Positions 14,922 to 22,710 of a stretch of 64,000 nucleotides of DNA are shown one piece after another. Below the pieces are notes generated by a model. That model was not told where the DNA came from and searched no databases. It saw only the letters and a list, made by a program, of their open reading frames with translations. Source of the stretch: Haloglomus salinum (GTDB lineage: Archaea; Halobacteriota; Halobacteria; Halobacteriales; Haloarculaceae); NCBI RefSeq assembly GCF_024298825.1, contig NZ_CP101153.1, forward strand, positions 2,108,001 to 2,172,000, in the 5' to 3' direction. Positions within the stretch are counted from its first letter, which is position 1; every line of letters begins with the position of its first letter. Made by a program: the position numbers and the translations under genes.

Positions 14922-16062
14922 CAGCTTCCTGCGGGGGCTCCCGCGCCGGTACTACCTCGGCCTGGTGTTCCTCGTCGCCCTCGGGCTCTCGCCCGTCGTC
15001 ACGACGCAGACCCAGCTGATCACCATCATCGGTATCCTCTACCTGATGATGTTCGCGATGACCTGGGACGTCGCCTCGGGCTACACCGGCCAGCTCAACC
15101 TCGGACACGCCGCGTTCATCGCGGTTGGGGGCTACACGACCGCGATCCTCAACATCACGCACGGGGTCTCACCGCTGGTCAGTATCCCCGTCGCGATGGT
15201 GCTGTCCGGGCTTGCCGGACTCGCCATCGGCATTCCCGCGCTCCGTATCCGCGGTGCGTACCTCGCCCTCGTCACGCTCGTCATCCCGACGATATTCTTC
15301 CAGATCGTCATCCTGTTCGACGGTGTGTTCAAGGGTTCGTTCGGCTTCAAGAGTCCGCCGACGAGTCTCGCCGGCACCGGCGGGAGCACTGGTGCCCTCG
15401 TCACCGTGAACCGCTCGGCGATGGCCACCATCATCGACTTCTACATCTCGTATGCGGTGCTGCTGGTGCTGTTCCTTGTGCTGTTCGCCTACACCCGGAG
15501 CGACTCCGGGCGGATCCTCTCGGCCATCCGAGAGGACGAGGACGCGGTCGTCGCCGCCGGAATCGCCCCGGCCAAGCACAAGGTGTTCGCCTTCGTCCTC
15601 AGCGCGATGACCGCCGGCCTCGCCGGCGCGCTGTTCGTCCACTCCACCGCCGGCTTCCCGCACCCCGACCAGCTGCTCGCCGACACGCTGAGCCTGAACA
15701 TCGTCATCGTCAGCGTGCTCGGCGGCCTCGGAACCATCGTCGGGCCGATGGTGGGTGCGCTCCTGTTCGGTGGGCTCCAGTTCGTCGCCGGGGAGTTCGA
15801 TGTCGCGCTCCCGATGCTGGAGCAGACGTTGAGCGATGTCATCCCGGTCGTGCTGTTCGTCCTCGGCATGGTCGTGGTGTACTACCGGCCCGAGGGGCTG
15901 GTGCCGGCGCTGCTCCAGCGGAGCGAGCCGGAGCTAGAGGACCCCGCGAGACGCCCGTCGGAGACAGCCGCAGACGGCGGAACGACCCCGGTCGAACAGG
16001 TTGCGGAGAAACAGGCGGAATCGCTCCCGAAGAGCGGCCAGACACAGGACAATGAGTACTGA
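14914..16062 (+). CDS. livM: Branched-chain-type ABC permease LivM
   Basis: This 382-residue permease of the LivM family carries the signature YTGQLNLGHAAFIAVGGYT near residue 50 and the LRIRGAYLALVTL segment. The coupling-loop region is EDEDAVVAAGIAPAKHKVFAFVLSAMTAGLAGALF. The last 60 residues form a charged cytoplasmic tail (ELEDPARRPSETAADGG...), longer than usual. It overlaps livH and the ATPase gene, so the three are translationally coupled. Confidence 0.93.
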   Translation: MSDSFLRGLPRRYYLGLVFLVALGLSPVVTTQTQLITIIGILYLMMFAMTWDVASGYTGQLNLGHAAFIAVGGYTTAILNITHGVSPLVSIPVAMVLSGLAGLAIGIPALRIRGAYLALVTLVIPTIFFQIVILFDGVFKGSFGFKSPPTSLAGTGGSTGALVTVNRSAMATIIDFYISYAVLLVLFLVLFAYTRSDSGRILSAIREDEDAVVAAGIAPAKHKVFAFVLSAMTAGLAGALFVHSTAGFPHPDQLLADTLSLNIVIVSVLGGLGTIVGPMVGALLFGGLQFVAGEFDVALPMLEQTLSDVIPVVLFVLGMVVVYYRPEGLVPALLQRSEPELEDPARRPSETAADGGTTPVEQVAEKQAESLPKSGQTQDNEY

Positions 16063-16849
16063 CACACCCGAGCGGTCGACCGGCGGGCCTGGGTCACGAA
16101 CAGCACGCGATTCGGACGACGGGATGCTCGTCGTCGACAACCTGCGCAAGGAGTTCGGTGGGCTGGTCGCGGTCGATGACCTCTCCTTCACCGTGCAGGA
16201 GCAGGAGATACTGGGGTTCATCGGCCCGAACGGTGCCGGGAAGTCGACCACGTTCGACTGCATCATGGGCGCCCACAAACCGACCAGTGGCACCGTCCGG
16301 TACCGGGGAGAGGACGTGACGGGGTACCCGGGTGATGCGATGATCAAGCGAGGGATGGCCCGGACGTTCCAGGATTTCGCCCCGCTCGATGACCGGACGG
16401 TCGTCGAGAACGTCGCGCTCTCGTTGATGCCCGACCGGCTCGTCTCCACCTCCGGGTTCCAGCAGGAGACGGAAGAGATCGCTGCCGAGATCTGTCGCCG
16501 GGTCGGGCTCGGGAACCGGCTCCGGTCGACTCCCGGTGAGCTCCCCCACGCCGGGCTGCTCCGGCTGGAACTGGCGCGTGCAATCGCGACCGACCCCGAC
16601 CTGGTGCTGGTCGACGAGCCGTTCGCCGGCCTCTCGAGTCAGGAGGTCGCGGAGATCTCCGAGCTGCTCGAGTCGCTGCGCTGGCGGGGCATGACGTTCA
16701 TCGTCGTCGACCACAACATGCGCGGGCTGCTGGATCTCATCGACCGGGCTATCGTCATCCAGTTCGGGTCGAAGATCGCCGAGGGCCCCCCAGAGACGAT
16801 TACCGACGACGAGGTCGTCCAGAAGGCCTACCTCGGGGAGGGGATGTGA
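16052..16849 (+). CDS. livG: Branched-chain-type ABC ATPase LivG, atypical signature
   Basis: This 265-residue ATP-binding subunit has Walker A GPNGAGKSTTFDCI, Walker B LVLVDEPFAG and a switch His in FIVVDHNM. The usual LivG block FQ (ARTFQ) is also present. The ABC signature, normally LPYGQ or LSGGQ, reads LPHAG before LLRLELARA. The partner ATPase LivF, present in nearly all such operons, is absent here. The importer therefore may use this protein as a homodimer or borrow a LivF from elsewhere. The ATG at 16052 overlaps livM by 11 bases; an N-terminal 26-residue polar extension precedes the ATPase domain. Confidence 0.92.
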   Translation: MSTDTPERSTGGPGSRTARDSDDGMLVVDNLRKEFGGLVAVDDLSFTVQEQEILGFIGPNGAGKSTTFDCIMGAHKPTSGTVRYRGEDVTGYPGDAMIKRGMARTFQDFAPLDDRTVVENVALSLMPDRLVSTSGFQQETEEIAAEICRRVGLGNRLRSTPGELPHAGLLRLELARAIATDPDLVLVDEPFAGLSSQEVAEISELLESLRWRGMTFIVVDHNMRGLLDLIDRAIVIQFGSKIAEGPPETITDDEVVQKAYLGEGM

Positions 16850-16951
16850 GTCCCGTGTCGTTGCTCGCAATCGCCAGCTCTGTCGTTGCCAGGGCTCCGG
16901 GCAGGGGTAGATTGATTACGATCCGTGATACACAGGATGGTGTGTTACCAC

Positions 16952-17449
16952 ATGTCACCTGATACGGAGGAACTGAGAGCTGCGGTCGTGGGTGCACTGT
17001 TCGGTGGAATCACGCTGGGCGTCGTCATCCAGTTCACCACGCCCATGATGCCTGCGATGGGGCGGGTGTACATGGTCGACCAGCCCTCGCTCGTCGGCGG
17101 ATGGGTGGCGCTGCTGTTCCTCTGCGTCATCCTCGGCATCCTCTTTGCGGCCATCGTCACGCGGTACATCGACGACTACATCTCGACCGTGCTGTCGCTG
17201 ACGACCCGCTCGGAGGCCGCGAAGAACATGGTGATGCCGCTGACGAACCGCTTCGGGATGGCGCTGGTCGTCACGACGGCGATGGGGCTCGTCTACGGGC
17301 TCGTCGTCGGCTTCGGACTCGGCGCCGTCATCGTACCGATGCTGGCCCCGGTTGTCGTCGTCCCGTACCTCGACGGCTCGGCCCTCGCCGGGTTCGCCCT
17401 GTTCGGGGTCATCCTCGGCGGGACGTACGGCGAGCTGGTCATGGGATAG
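16952..17449 (+). CDS. Four-helix membrane protein, unknown
   Basis: This 165-residue protein starts MSPDTEELRAAVVGALFGG. It has hydrophobic helices at about residues 10-32, 48-70, 100-125 and 128-155, joined by a cytoplasmic loop containing RYIDDYISTVLSLTTRSEAAKN. No family is recognised. It follows the importer operon by about 100 bases and precedes the acx promoter, so it may be a membrane accessory of the ketone pathway or a bystander. Confidence 0.75.
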   Translation: MSPDTEELRAAVVGALFGGITLGVVIQFTTPMMPAMGRVYMVDQPSLVGGWVALLFLCVILGILFAAIVTRYIDDYISTVLSLTTRSEAAKNMVMPLTNRFGMALVVTTAMGLVYGLVVGFGLGAVIVPMLAPVVVVPYLDGSALAGFALFGVILGGTYGELVMG

Positions 17450-17521
17450 TCGCGGTCGGCCTCCCATGCCGTCGCTGTCGGACTGGTTCTCCGCACGCTG
17501 CATCGACCGCGGACACGGGCT

Positions 17522-17538
17522 GGTATATGTAGTATACC
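17522..17538. promoter_or_regulatory. Palindrome at the acx promoter
   Basis: GGTATA and TATACC pair around TGTAG, 98 bases before the ATG of acxA. The arms resemble those of the palindrome at the IclR promoter (GGT...ACC with an AT-rich core), and the element includes a usable TATA box. A 13-codon frame starts at an ATG at 17547. This is the likely control point of the acetone carboxylase operon. Confidence 0.5.
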
Positions 17539-17635
17539 GTCTACTGATGGGCAAATCTTTAGTGAGGGGGTTCCGTGGGTCCCTGTGACGCGGGAGGAGT
17601 GCGAACACTTCCCGTGAACGGAGGTCAGCCAATCG

Positions 17636-19801
17636 ATGAGCACTGAAGACCAGTCAGAACACGAACCGCGTCTCCTCGCCCTCGACACGGGCGGGACCAT
17701 GACGGACTCGTTCATCGTGGACGAGGAGGCCAACTACACGGTCGGAAAGGCACAGACAACGCCGGACGACGAATCGGTCGGCGTGAAGAACTCGTTCGAC
17801 AACGGACTCGGGTACTGGGGTACCTCGTTCAGCGAGAGTGCCGCCTCGCTCGACGGTGTCGTCTACGCCGGAACGGCGATGCTCAACCGGTTGCTCGAGC
17901 GTGAGGGCGAGGGAGATATCGGGGTCATCACGACCGCCGGCTTCGAGGACCACCACCGGATGGGTCGCGGCATCGCCAGCTGGGCGGACCTGTCGTATGC
18001 GGGTCGTCTCCACGCGCGGGAACACGAACACCCCGAACCGCTCGTTCCCCGTGAGAACATCAAGGGCGTTCGCGAGCGCGTCAACATGCTCGGCGTCCCG
18101 ATCATCAGCATCTACGAGGACGAGATCCGGGAGGCCGTCCACGACCTGCTCGACCGCGACGTGCGGGTCATCGCCGTCTGTACAATCTTCTCCTACGCGA
18201 ATCAGGAACACGAGCAGAAGATCAAGGAGATTGCCGAGGAGATCAAGGACGAGCGCAACGACGACACACCGGTGTGGCTCTCGAGCGAGCAGAACCCGGT
18301 TCGGGGCGAGACCCCGCGGCTGAACACGCTCATCCTCGAGGCCTACGCCGTGGAGCCGTCGCGCGAACAGCTCTACAACATCGAGGACACGCTGCAGGAG
18401 GAGGGACTGGACTCGCCGTTCCGGGTTCTGACCTCGTCCGGTGGAACCATCGCGCCGGACCACGACTGGCTGGCGGAGACGATGCTGTCGGGTCCCATCG
18501 GTGGGGTGTTCGGCGGCGAGTTCCTCACCGACAAGCTGGGTATCGACAACCTCGTTTGCTCGGACGTCGGGGGAACCAGCTTCGACGTGGCGCTCATCAC
18601 CGAGGGTCACTACCCGACGCGCTGGGACCAGACCCTGGCGCAGATTCCGACCAACATCCCGATGACCGCGCTCGACTCCATCGGTTCGGGGACGGGGTCG
18701 TACCTGCGTGTCGACCGTGCCTCCGACCGCATCGAGGTCGGCCCGGACTCGGCCGGGTACGAGGTCGGCGTCGCGAACCAGAACGCCGACCTGGATACGC
18801 CCACCGTCACGGACTGCACGGCGCTGCTGGGCTACATCAATCCCGACTTCTTCCTCGGTGGCGACATCCCCATCGATGTCGACGCGGCGCGGGAGGCCAT
18901 CGACGAGCAACTCGCCAGCAACCTCGGCGAGGACCCCGTCGAGACGGCCCGTGGCGTGCTCAACATCGTCGAGCGCGACATGGCCAACGAGCTCCGCTCG
19001 ATGGTCCACGGACTGGGCTACGCACCCGAGAACTACAACCTCATCAGCTACGGCGGCGGCGGGCCGCTCCACGCGGCCGGCTACTGCAAGCCGCTGAACT
19101 TCAAGGACATCCTCGTCCCGGACTGGGCGGCGGCGTTCTCCGCGTTCGGCACCGCGTGTGCCGACTCGGCGTACCGGCACGACCAGTCCGTCGACGTCAT
19201 CCTGCAGCCCGACTTCAGCAACGCGGACGACGTGGCCGACACCCTGACCCAGGTGTTCCACAAGGTGCGCGACAAGGCGGCCGGCGCCTTCGAGCGCGAC
19301 GGTATCGACCCCGATGTCATGGAGTTCCGTCCGGCCATCCGCGCACAGTACACCGGCATGCTCGACGACCTGGAGGTCCAGATCGAGGACTTCTGGGACG
19401 GGGGGCTGGACGGCGAGGACATCGAACAGATCATCGAGCGATTCGAGGACGAGTTCGGCCGCGTGTTCCAGCGTGCGGCCCGCTCGCCCGAGAATGGCTA
19501 CCAGTTCACCGTCGCCATCGGGACGGGCGTTGCGCCCTCGACGAAGCCCGAACTCCCCGAGGAGGCCCCCGTCTCGGCGGATACGCCGCCCGAGCAGGCC
19601 CACAAGAACGAGCGGGCCATCTACTGGGAGGGTGACTGGCACGACGCCGACATCTGGGACATGGATCACATCCAGGCCGGCAACGTCATCGAGGGGCCGG
19701 CGGTCACGGAGGCCCCGGCGACGACGATGCTGGTGCCGCCGGGCTGGGAGGCATCGCTCGACAACAACCGCATCTACCACCTCACTCCACCAGACCAATG
19801 A
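17636..19801 (+). CDS. acxA: Acetone carboxylase beta subunit
   Basis: This 721-residue HyuA-type protein closely follows the acetone carboxylase beta subunit, which binds ATP and in the known enzyme makes phosphorylated intermediates of acetone and bicarbonate. Visible family motifs are LALDTGGTMTDSFIVD at the N-terminus, then YAGTAMLNRLLERE, EDHHRMGRG, LSGPIGGVFGG and SDVGGTSFDVALIT. These are followed by VGPDSAGYEVGV, LGYINPDFFLGG, YGGGGPLHAAGY and WAAAFSAFGTA. Length is close to the roughly 717-residue bacterial protein. It heads the operon and overlaps acxB by 4 bases (ATGA). 5-oxoprolinases and hydantoinases share the fold but do not have a zinc gamma subunit beside them. Confidence 0.93.
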   Translation: MSTEDQSEHEPRLLALDTGGTMTDSFIVDEEANYTVGKAQTTPDDESVGVKNSFDNGLGYWGTSFSESAASLDGVVYAGTAMLNRLLEREGEGDIGVITTAGFEDHHRMGRGIASWADLSYAGRLHAREHEHPEPLVPRENIKGVRERVNMLGVPIISIYEDEIREAVHDLLDRDVRVIAVCTIFSYANQEHEQKIKEIAEEIKDERNDDTPVWLSSEQNPVRGETPRLNTLILEAYAVEPSREQLYNIEDTLQEEGLDSPFRVLTSSGGTIAPDHDWLAETMLSGPIGGVFGGEFLTDKLGIDNLVCSDVGGTSFDVALITEGHYPTRWDQTLAQIPTNIPMTALDSIGSGTGSYLRVDRASDRIEVGPDSAGYEVGVANQNADLDTPTVTDCTALLGYINPDFFLGGDIPIDVDAAREAIDEQLASNLGEDPVETARGVLNIVERDMANELRSMVHGLGYAPENYNLISYGGGGPLHAAGYCKPLNFKDILVPDWAAAFSAFGTACADSAYRHDQSVDVILQPDFSNADDVADTLTQVFHKVRDKAAGAFERDGIDPDVMEFRPAIRAQYTGMLDDLEVQIEDFWDGGLDGEDIEQIIERFEDEFGRVFQRAARSPENGYQFTVAIGTGVAPSTKPELPEEAPVSADTPPEQAHKNERAIYWEGDWHDADIWDMDHIQAGNVIEGPAVTEAPATTMLVPPGWEASLDNNRIYHLTPPDQ

Positions 19802-22086
19802 GCAAACCCGAATCAGAACTGCACGACCCCGGAACGACCACCCGCGAACGCGAGCACGAGCACGTAGAGCCACCCATCGGCTGGGACGGCCGGACGCTCC
19901 AGGAGATGCTCGACGAGAGCGAGCAGCGCCTCGAGGAGACGGGCCGCTACCAGGGCCTCGACGAACTCGAACTCAAGGAGAACGACCCGTTCAAGTACGA
20001 GCAGATGTACTCGCGGCTCCGCGGGGCGCTCGTCTCGGCGCGCGAGACGGCCCTGCACGTCTCGGCGTCACCTATCGTGCGCGAGATCGGGGAGCTGTGC
20101 TTCCAAATCTACACGCCCGAGGGTGACTCCGTGGCGGTGTCGACCGGAATCATCGTCCACGTTCACACGGGGAGCCTCGCGATCAAGTACATGATCGAGG
20201 AGGGGTACGAGACGAACCGTGGCATCCAGCCCGGGGACGTGTTCTGCAACAACGACAACGACCTCGGCAACGTCCACACCACGGACGTTCACACCTTCGT
20301 CCCCATCTTCTACGACGACGAACTCGTCGCCTGGGCCGACGGTGTCACCCACGAGATCGACATCGGCGGGATGACCCGCGGCCACGACCAGGTCGCCTCG
20401 ACGAACCGGCACGAGGACGGGCTGTACGCCACGTGTGAGAAGATCGGTGAGGACGACAAGCTGTATCAGGACTGGCGGGACCGCGGGCAGCGGGGCGTCC
20501 GTACCCCGATGTACTGGGACCTCGACGAGAAGTGTCGGCTCGCGGGCTGTCACATGATCCGCGAGGCGATCCACGAGATGATCGACGAGGTCGGCGTGGA
20601 GACGTTCAAGGACTTCCTCTACGAGGCCGTCGAGGAGGGCCGACAGATCATGGAATCCCGGGTCAAAGAGCGGATGTTCCCCGGGACGTACCGCGAGGCC
20701 GGGTTCCACCCGATCCAGTGGGAGGACAAGGCCTGGCAGCCCGGCGCCCAGCAGAACATGATGAACCACCTCCCCGTCGAGATGACCATCGACGGTGAGG
20801 GCGGGATGGAGCTGGACATGGAAGGGGCCACGCCGCCCGGCCCGCACCCGTTCAACTGCGCGAAGGGCTCGATGGAGGGGGCGCTCTGGGTGTACCTCAC
20901 CCAGTCCATCCTCCACGACGGGAAGGTGAACGACGGGGCTCACTACGCGGTGGACACCAACTACCCGGAGGGGACGGTGGTGAACCCGCAGGACCCCGAG
21001 CTGTCCTACCACACCCCGTGGATGACGATATTCCCGACGTACCTGGCGGTGTCGAAGTGCCTCTCCAACGGGTTCTTCTCGCGGGGGTTCCGCGAGGAGG
21101 TGATCACCGGGTACGGGGAGCCCTCCGACGCGCTCCAGGGCGGCGGGAAGCTGATGGACTCGCTGTCCGAGGCCATCCCGGACGCGCTGGGAGATTACTT
21201 CCCGGTCGGTCCGTTCGACTTCTCGTGTCAGGGCCTGGGTGCCTCGGCGTGTCGCGACGGATTGAACTACGGGTATGCGATGTTCAACCCCGAGGCGGAC
21301 CTCGGCGACGTCGAGGAGTGGGAGCAGACCCAGTGGGGCCTCATCCAGCTGTCCCGGCGGGTCAAGCCCAACACCGCGGGCCACGGCAAGTACCGCGGTG
21401 GCTCCGGCTGGGAGGGACTCCACACCGTCATGGGCAGCGAGGACGTCTCGCTGTACACGCTCAGCATCCCGACAGTGACGTGGTCGTCCGCCGGTATGTC
21501 CGGCGGCTACCCCGGTGGGACCAGCTACTCCGTTCGCGCACACGACACGGACCTGGCCAAGCGGACCGTCACGGACGAGCCGTACCCGCTCGACGACATG
21601 CCCCACAACGGCCGCATCGAGGAGCAGATCGAGGCCGAGGAGGTCATCCGCGACCACGACGGGATGTTCTTCCCGGAGGAGTTCGAGAACTACGACCTGC
21701 TCCGCTATCAGACCAGTGGTGGCCCCGGCTGGGGCGACCCGCTGGAGCGGCCGCCGGAGAAGCTGAAGGAGGACATCGAGAAGGACATCTTCACGCCGGA
21801 TGTCGTCGAGGAGGTGTACGGCGTGGTCGGCGACTACGACGCGGAGAACCGTGACTTCACGATCGACGAGGCGGCGACCGCGGAGCGGCGCGAGGAGATC
21901 CGCGAGGAGCGGGCCGAGCGGACCCAGTCGTTCGAGGAGTTCTTCGAGGAGGAGCAGGCCCGCGTGAAGCAGAGCGACTGGAACGACGGCGTCCAGTACA
22001 TGTACGAGGGCGTCTTCGAGACGAGCGAGGAATGGGCTCAGGACTTCCGCGAGTTCTGGGACCTCGGCGACGGATACTCCCCCTAG
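19798..22086 (+). CDS. acxB: Acetone carboxylase alpha subunit, copy 1
   Basis: This 762-residue HyuB-type protein is the subunit that binds the metal and carries out carboxylation of phosphorylated acetone to acetoacetate. The metal triad has the spacing reported for the bacterial enzyme (His-x2-Asp-x21-His): His160 and Asp163 in GNVHTTDVH, and His185 in GVTHEIDIGG. The C-terminal part contains KYRGGSGWEGLHTVMG and SGGPGWGDPLERPPEKLKED, characteristic of HyuB proteins. Translation is coupled to acxA. A second, very similar gene follows after acxC. Bacterial AcxABC is an alpha2-beta2-gamma2 Mn enzyme that uses ATP to AMP; that detail is family knowledge. Confidence 0.93.
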   Translation: MSKPESELHDPGTTTREREHEHVEPPIGWDGRTLQEMLDESEQRLEETGRYQGLDELELKENDPFKYEQMYSRLRGALVSARETALHVSASPIVREIGELCFQIYTPEGDSVAVSTGIIVHVHTGSLAIKYMIEEGYETNRGIQPGDVFCNNDNDLGNVHTTDVHTFVPIFYDDELVAWADGVTHEIDIGGMTRGHDQVASTNRHEDGLYATCEKIGEDDKLYQDWRDRGQRGVRTPMYWDLDEKCRLAGCHMIREAIHEMIDEVGVETFKDFLYEAVEEGRQIMESRVKERMFPGTYREAGFHPIQWEDKAWQPGAQQNMMNHLPVEMTIDGEGGMELDMEGATPPGPHPFNCAKGSMEGALWVYLTQSILHDGKVNDGAHYAVDTNYPEGTVVNPQDPELSYHTPWMTIFPTYLAVSKCLSNGFFSRGFREEVITGYGEPSDALQGGGKLMDSLSEAIPDALGDYFPVGPFDFSCQGLGASACRDGLNYGYAMFNPEADLGDVEEWEQTQWGLIQLSRRVKPNTAGHGKYRGGSGWEGLHTVMGSEDVSLYTLSIPTVTWSSAGMSGGYPGGTSYSVRAHDTDLAKRTVTDEPYPLDDMPHNGRIEEQIEAEEVIRDHDGMFFPEEFENYDLLRYQTSGGPGWGDPLERPPEKLKEDIEKDIFTPDVVEEVYGVVGDYDAENRDFTIDEAATAERREEIREERAERTQSFEEFFEEEQARVKQSDWNDGVQYMYEGVFETSEEWAQDFREFWDLGDGYSP

Positions 22087-22095
22087 GTGATACCA

Positions 22096-22617
22096 ATGAC
22101 TGATCTCGACCAAGCACGCGTGGAATCGCTGATCGACGGAGAGCTGTCCTGGGACGAGCTGCGCAACGAGGTGCTCCCGGACCCGAAGGACCCGGACCGC
22201 TTCCAGAAGACTCGCGAGGTGCTGCAGGAGCGCGTCGACTGGGACGACCCCATCCTCGTCCCGCTGAACGACCATCTGTTCGTGGTCGGCACGGACGATG
22301 GTCGGGTCATCCGGGCCGACTGTGGTACGGACCTCTGTGACGCCGGCGAGAACTGGAAGCGCTCCTGTGAGGTCTTCGTCCGCGAGGAGGACGAGGAGTT
22401 CGAGGAGCTCTACGAGGAGTACATGCACGTCGACCCGGACTGGGCGTTCGAGCTCCGGGAGTGGTACTGCCCGGAGTGCTACCAGCTCCTCGACGTGGAC
22501 GCGGTGCCGGTCGGGTATCCGGTGCTCAAGCCGTTCGAGCCGGATATCGACACCTTCTACGAGGAGTGGCAGGGCCGGCCAGCACCGGACCGGGAGGGTG
22601 AGCAAGCCGCGGACTGA
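22096..22617 (+). CDS. acxC: Acetone carboxylase gamma subunit
   Basis: This 173-residue protein matches the acetone carboxylase gamma family. The first half is helical and acidic. The second half has putative zinc ligands: Cys76 and Cys81 (DCGTDLCDAGENW), Cys91, and the knuckle Cys125-Cys128 (WYCPECYQLLDVD). The family-typical end is PVGYPVLKPFEPDIDTFYEEWQGRPAP. An ATG at 22096, nine bases after the acxB stop, is taken as start; the GTG at 22087 is an alternative. The gamma subunit distinguishes ketone carboxylases from hydantoinases and oxoprolinases. Confidence 0.92.
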   Translation: MTDLDQARVESLIDGELSWDELRNEVLPDPKDPDRFQKTREVLQERVDWDDPILVPLNDHLFVVGTDDGRVIRADCGTDLCDAGENWKRSCEVFVREEDEEFEELYEEYMHVDPDWAFELREWYCPECYQLLDVDAVPVGYPVLKPFEPDIDTFYEEWQGRPAPDREGEQAAD

Positions 22618-22710
22618 CGCTGCCAGCCGTCCTGCCGCTCTCCTCGCGTACCGGTTTCCCGGACGCCCGTGTGGCACCGTTCGACCACAACCGTACCTTC
22701 CATATGACAC

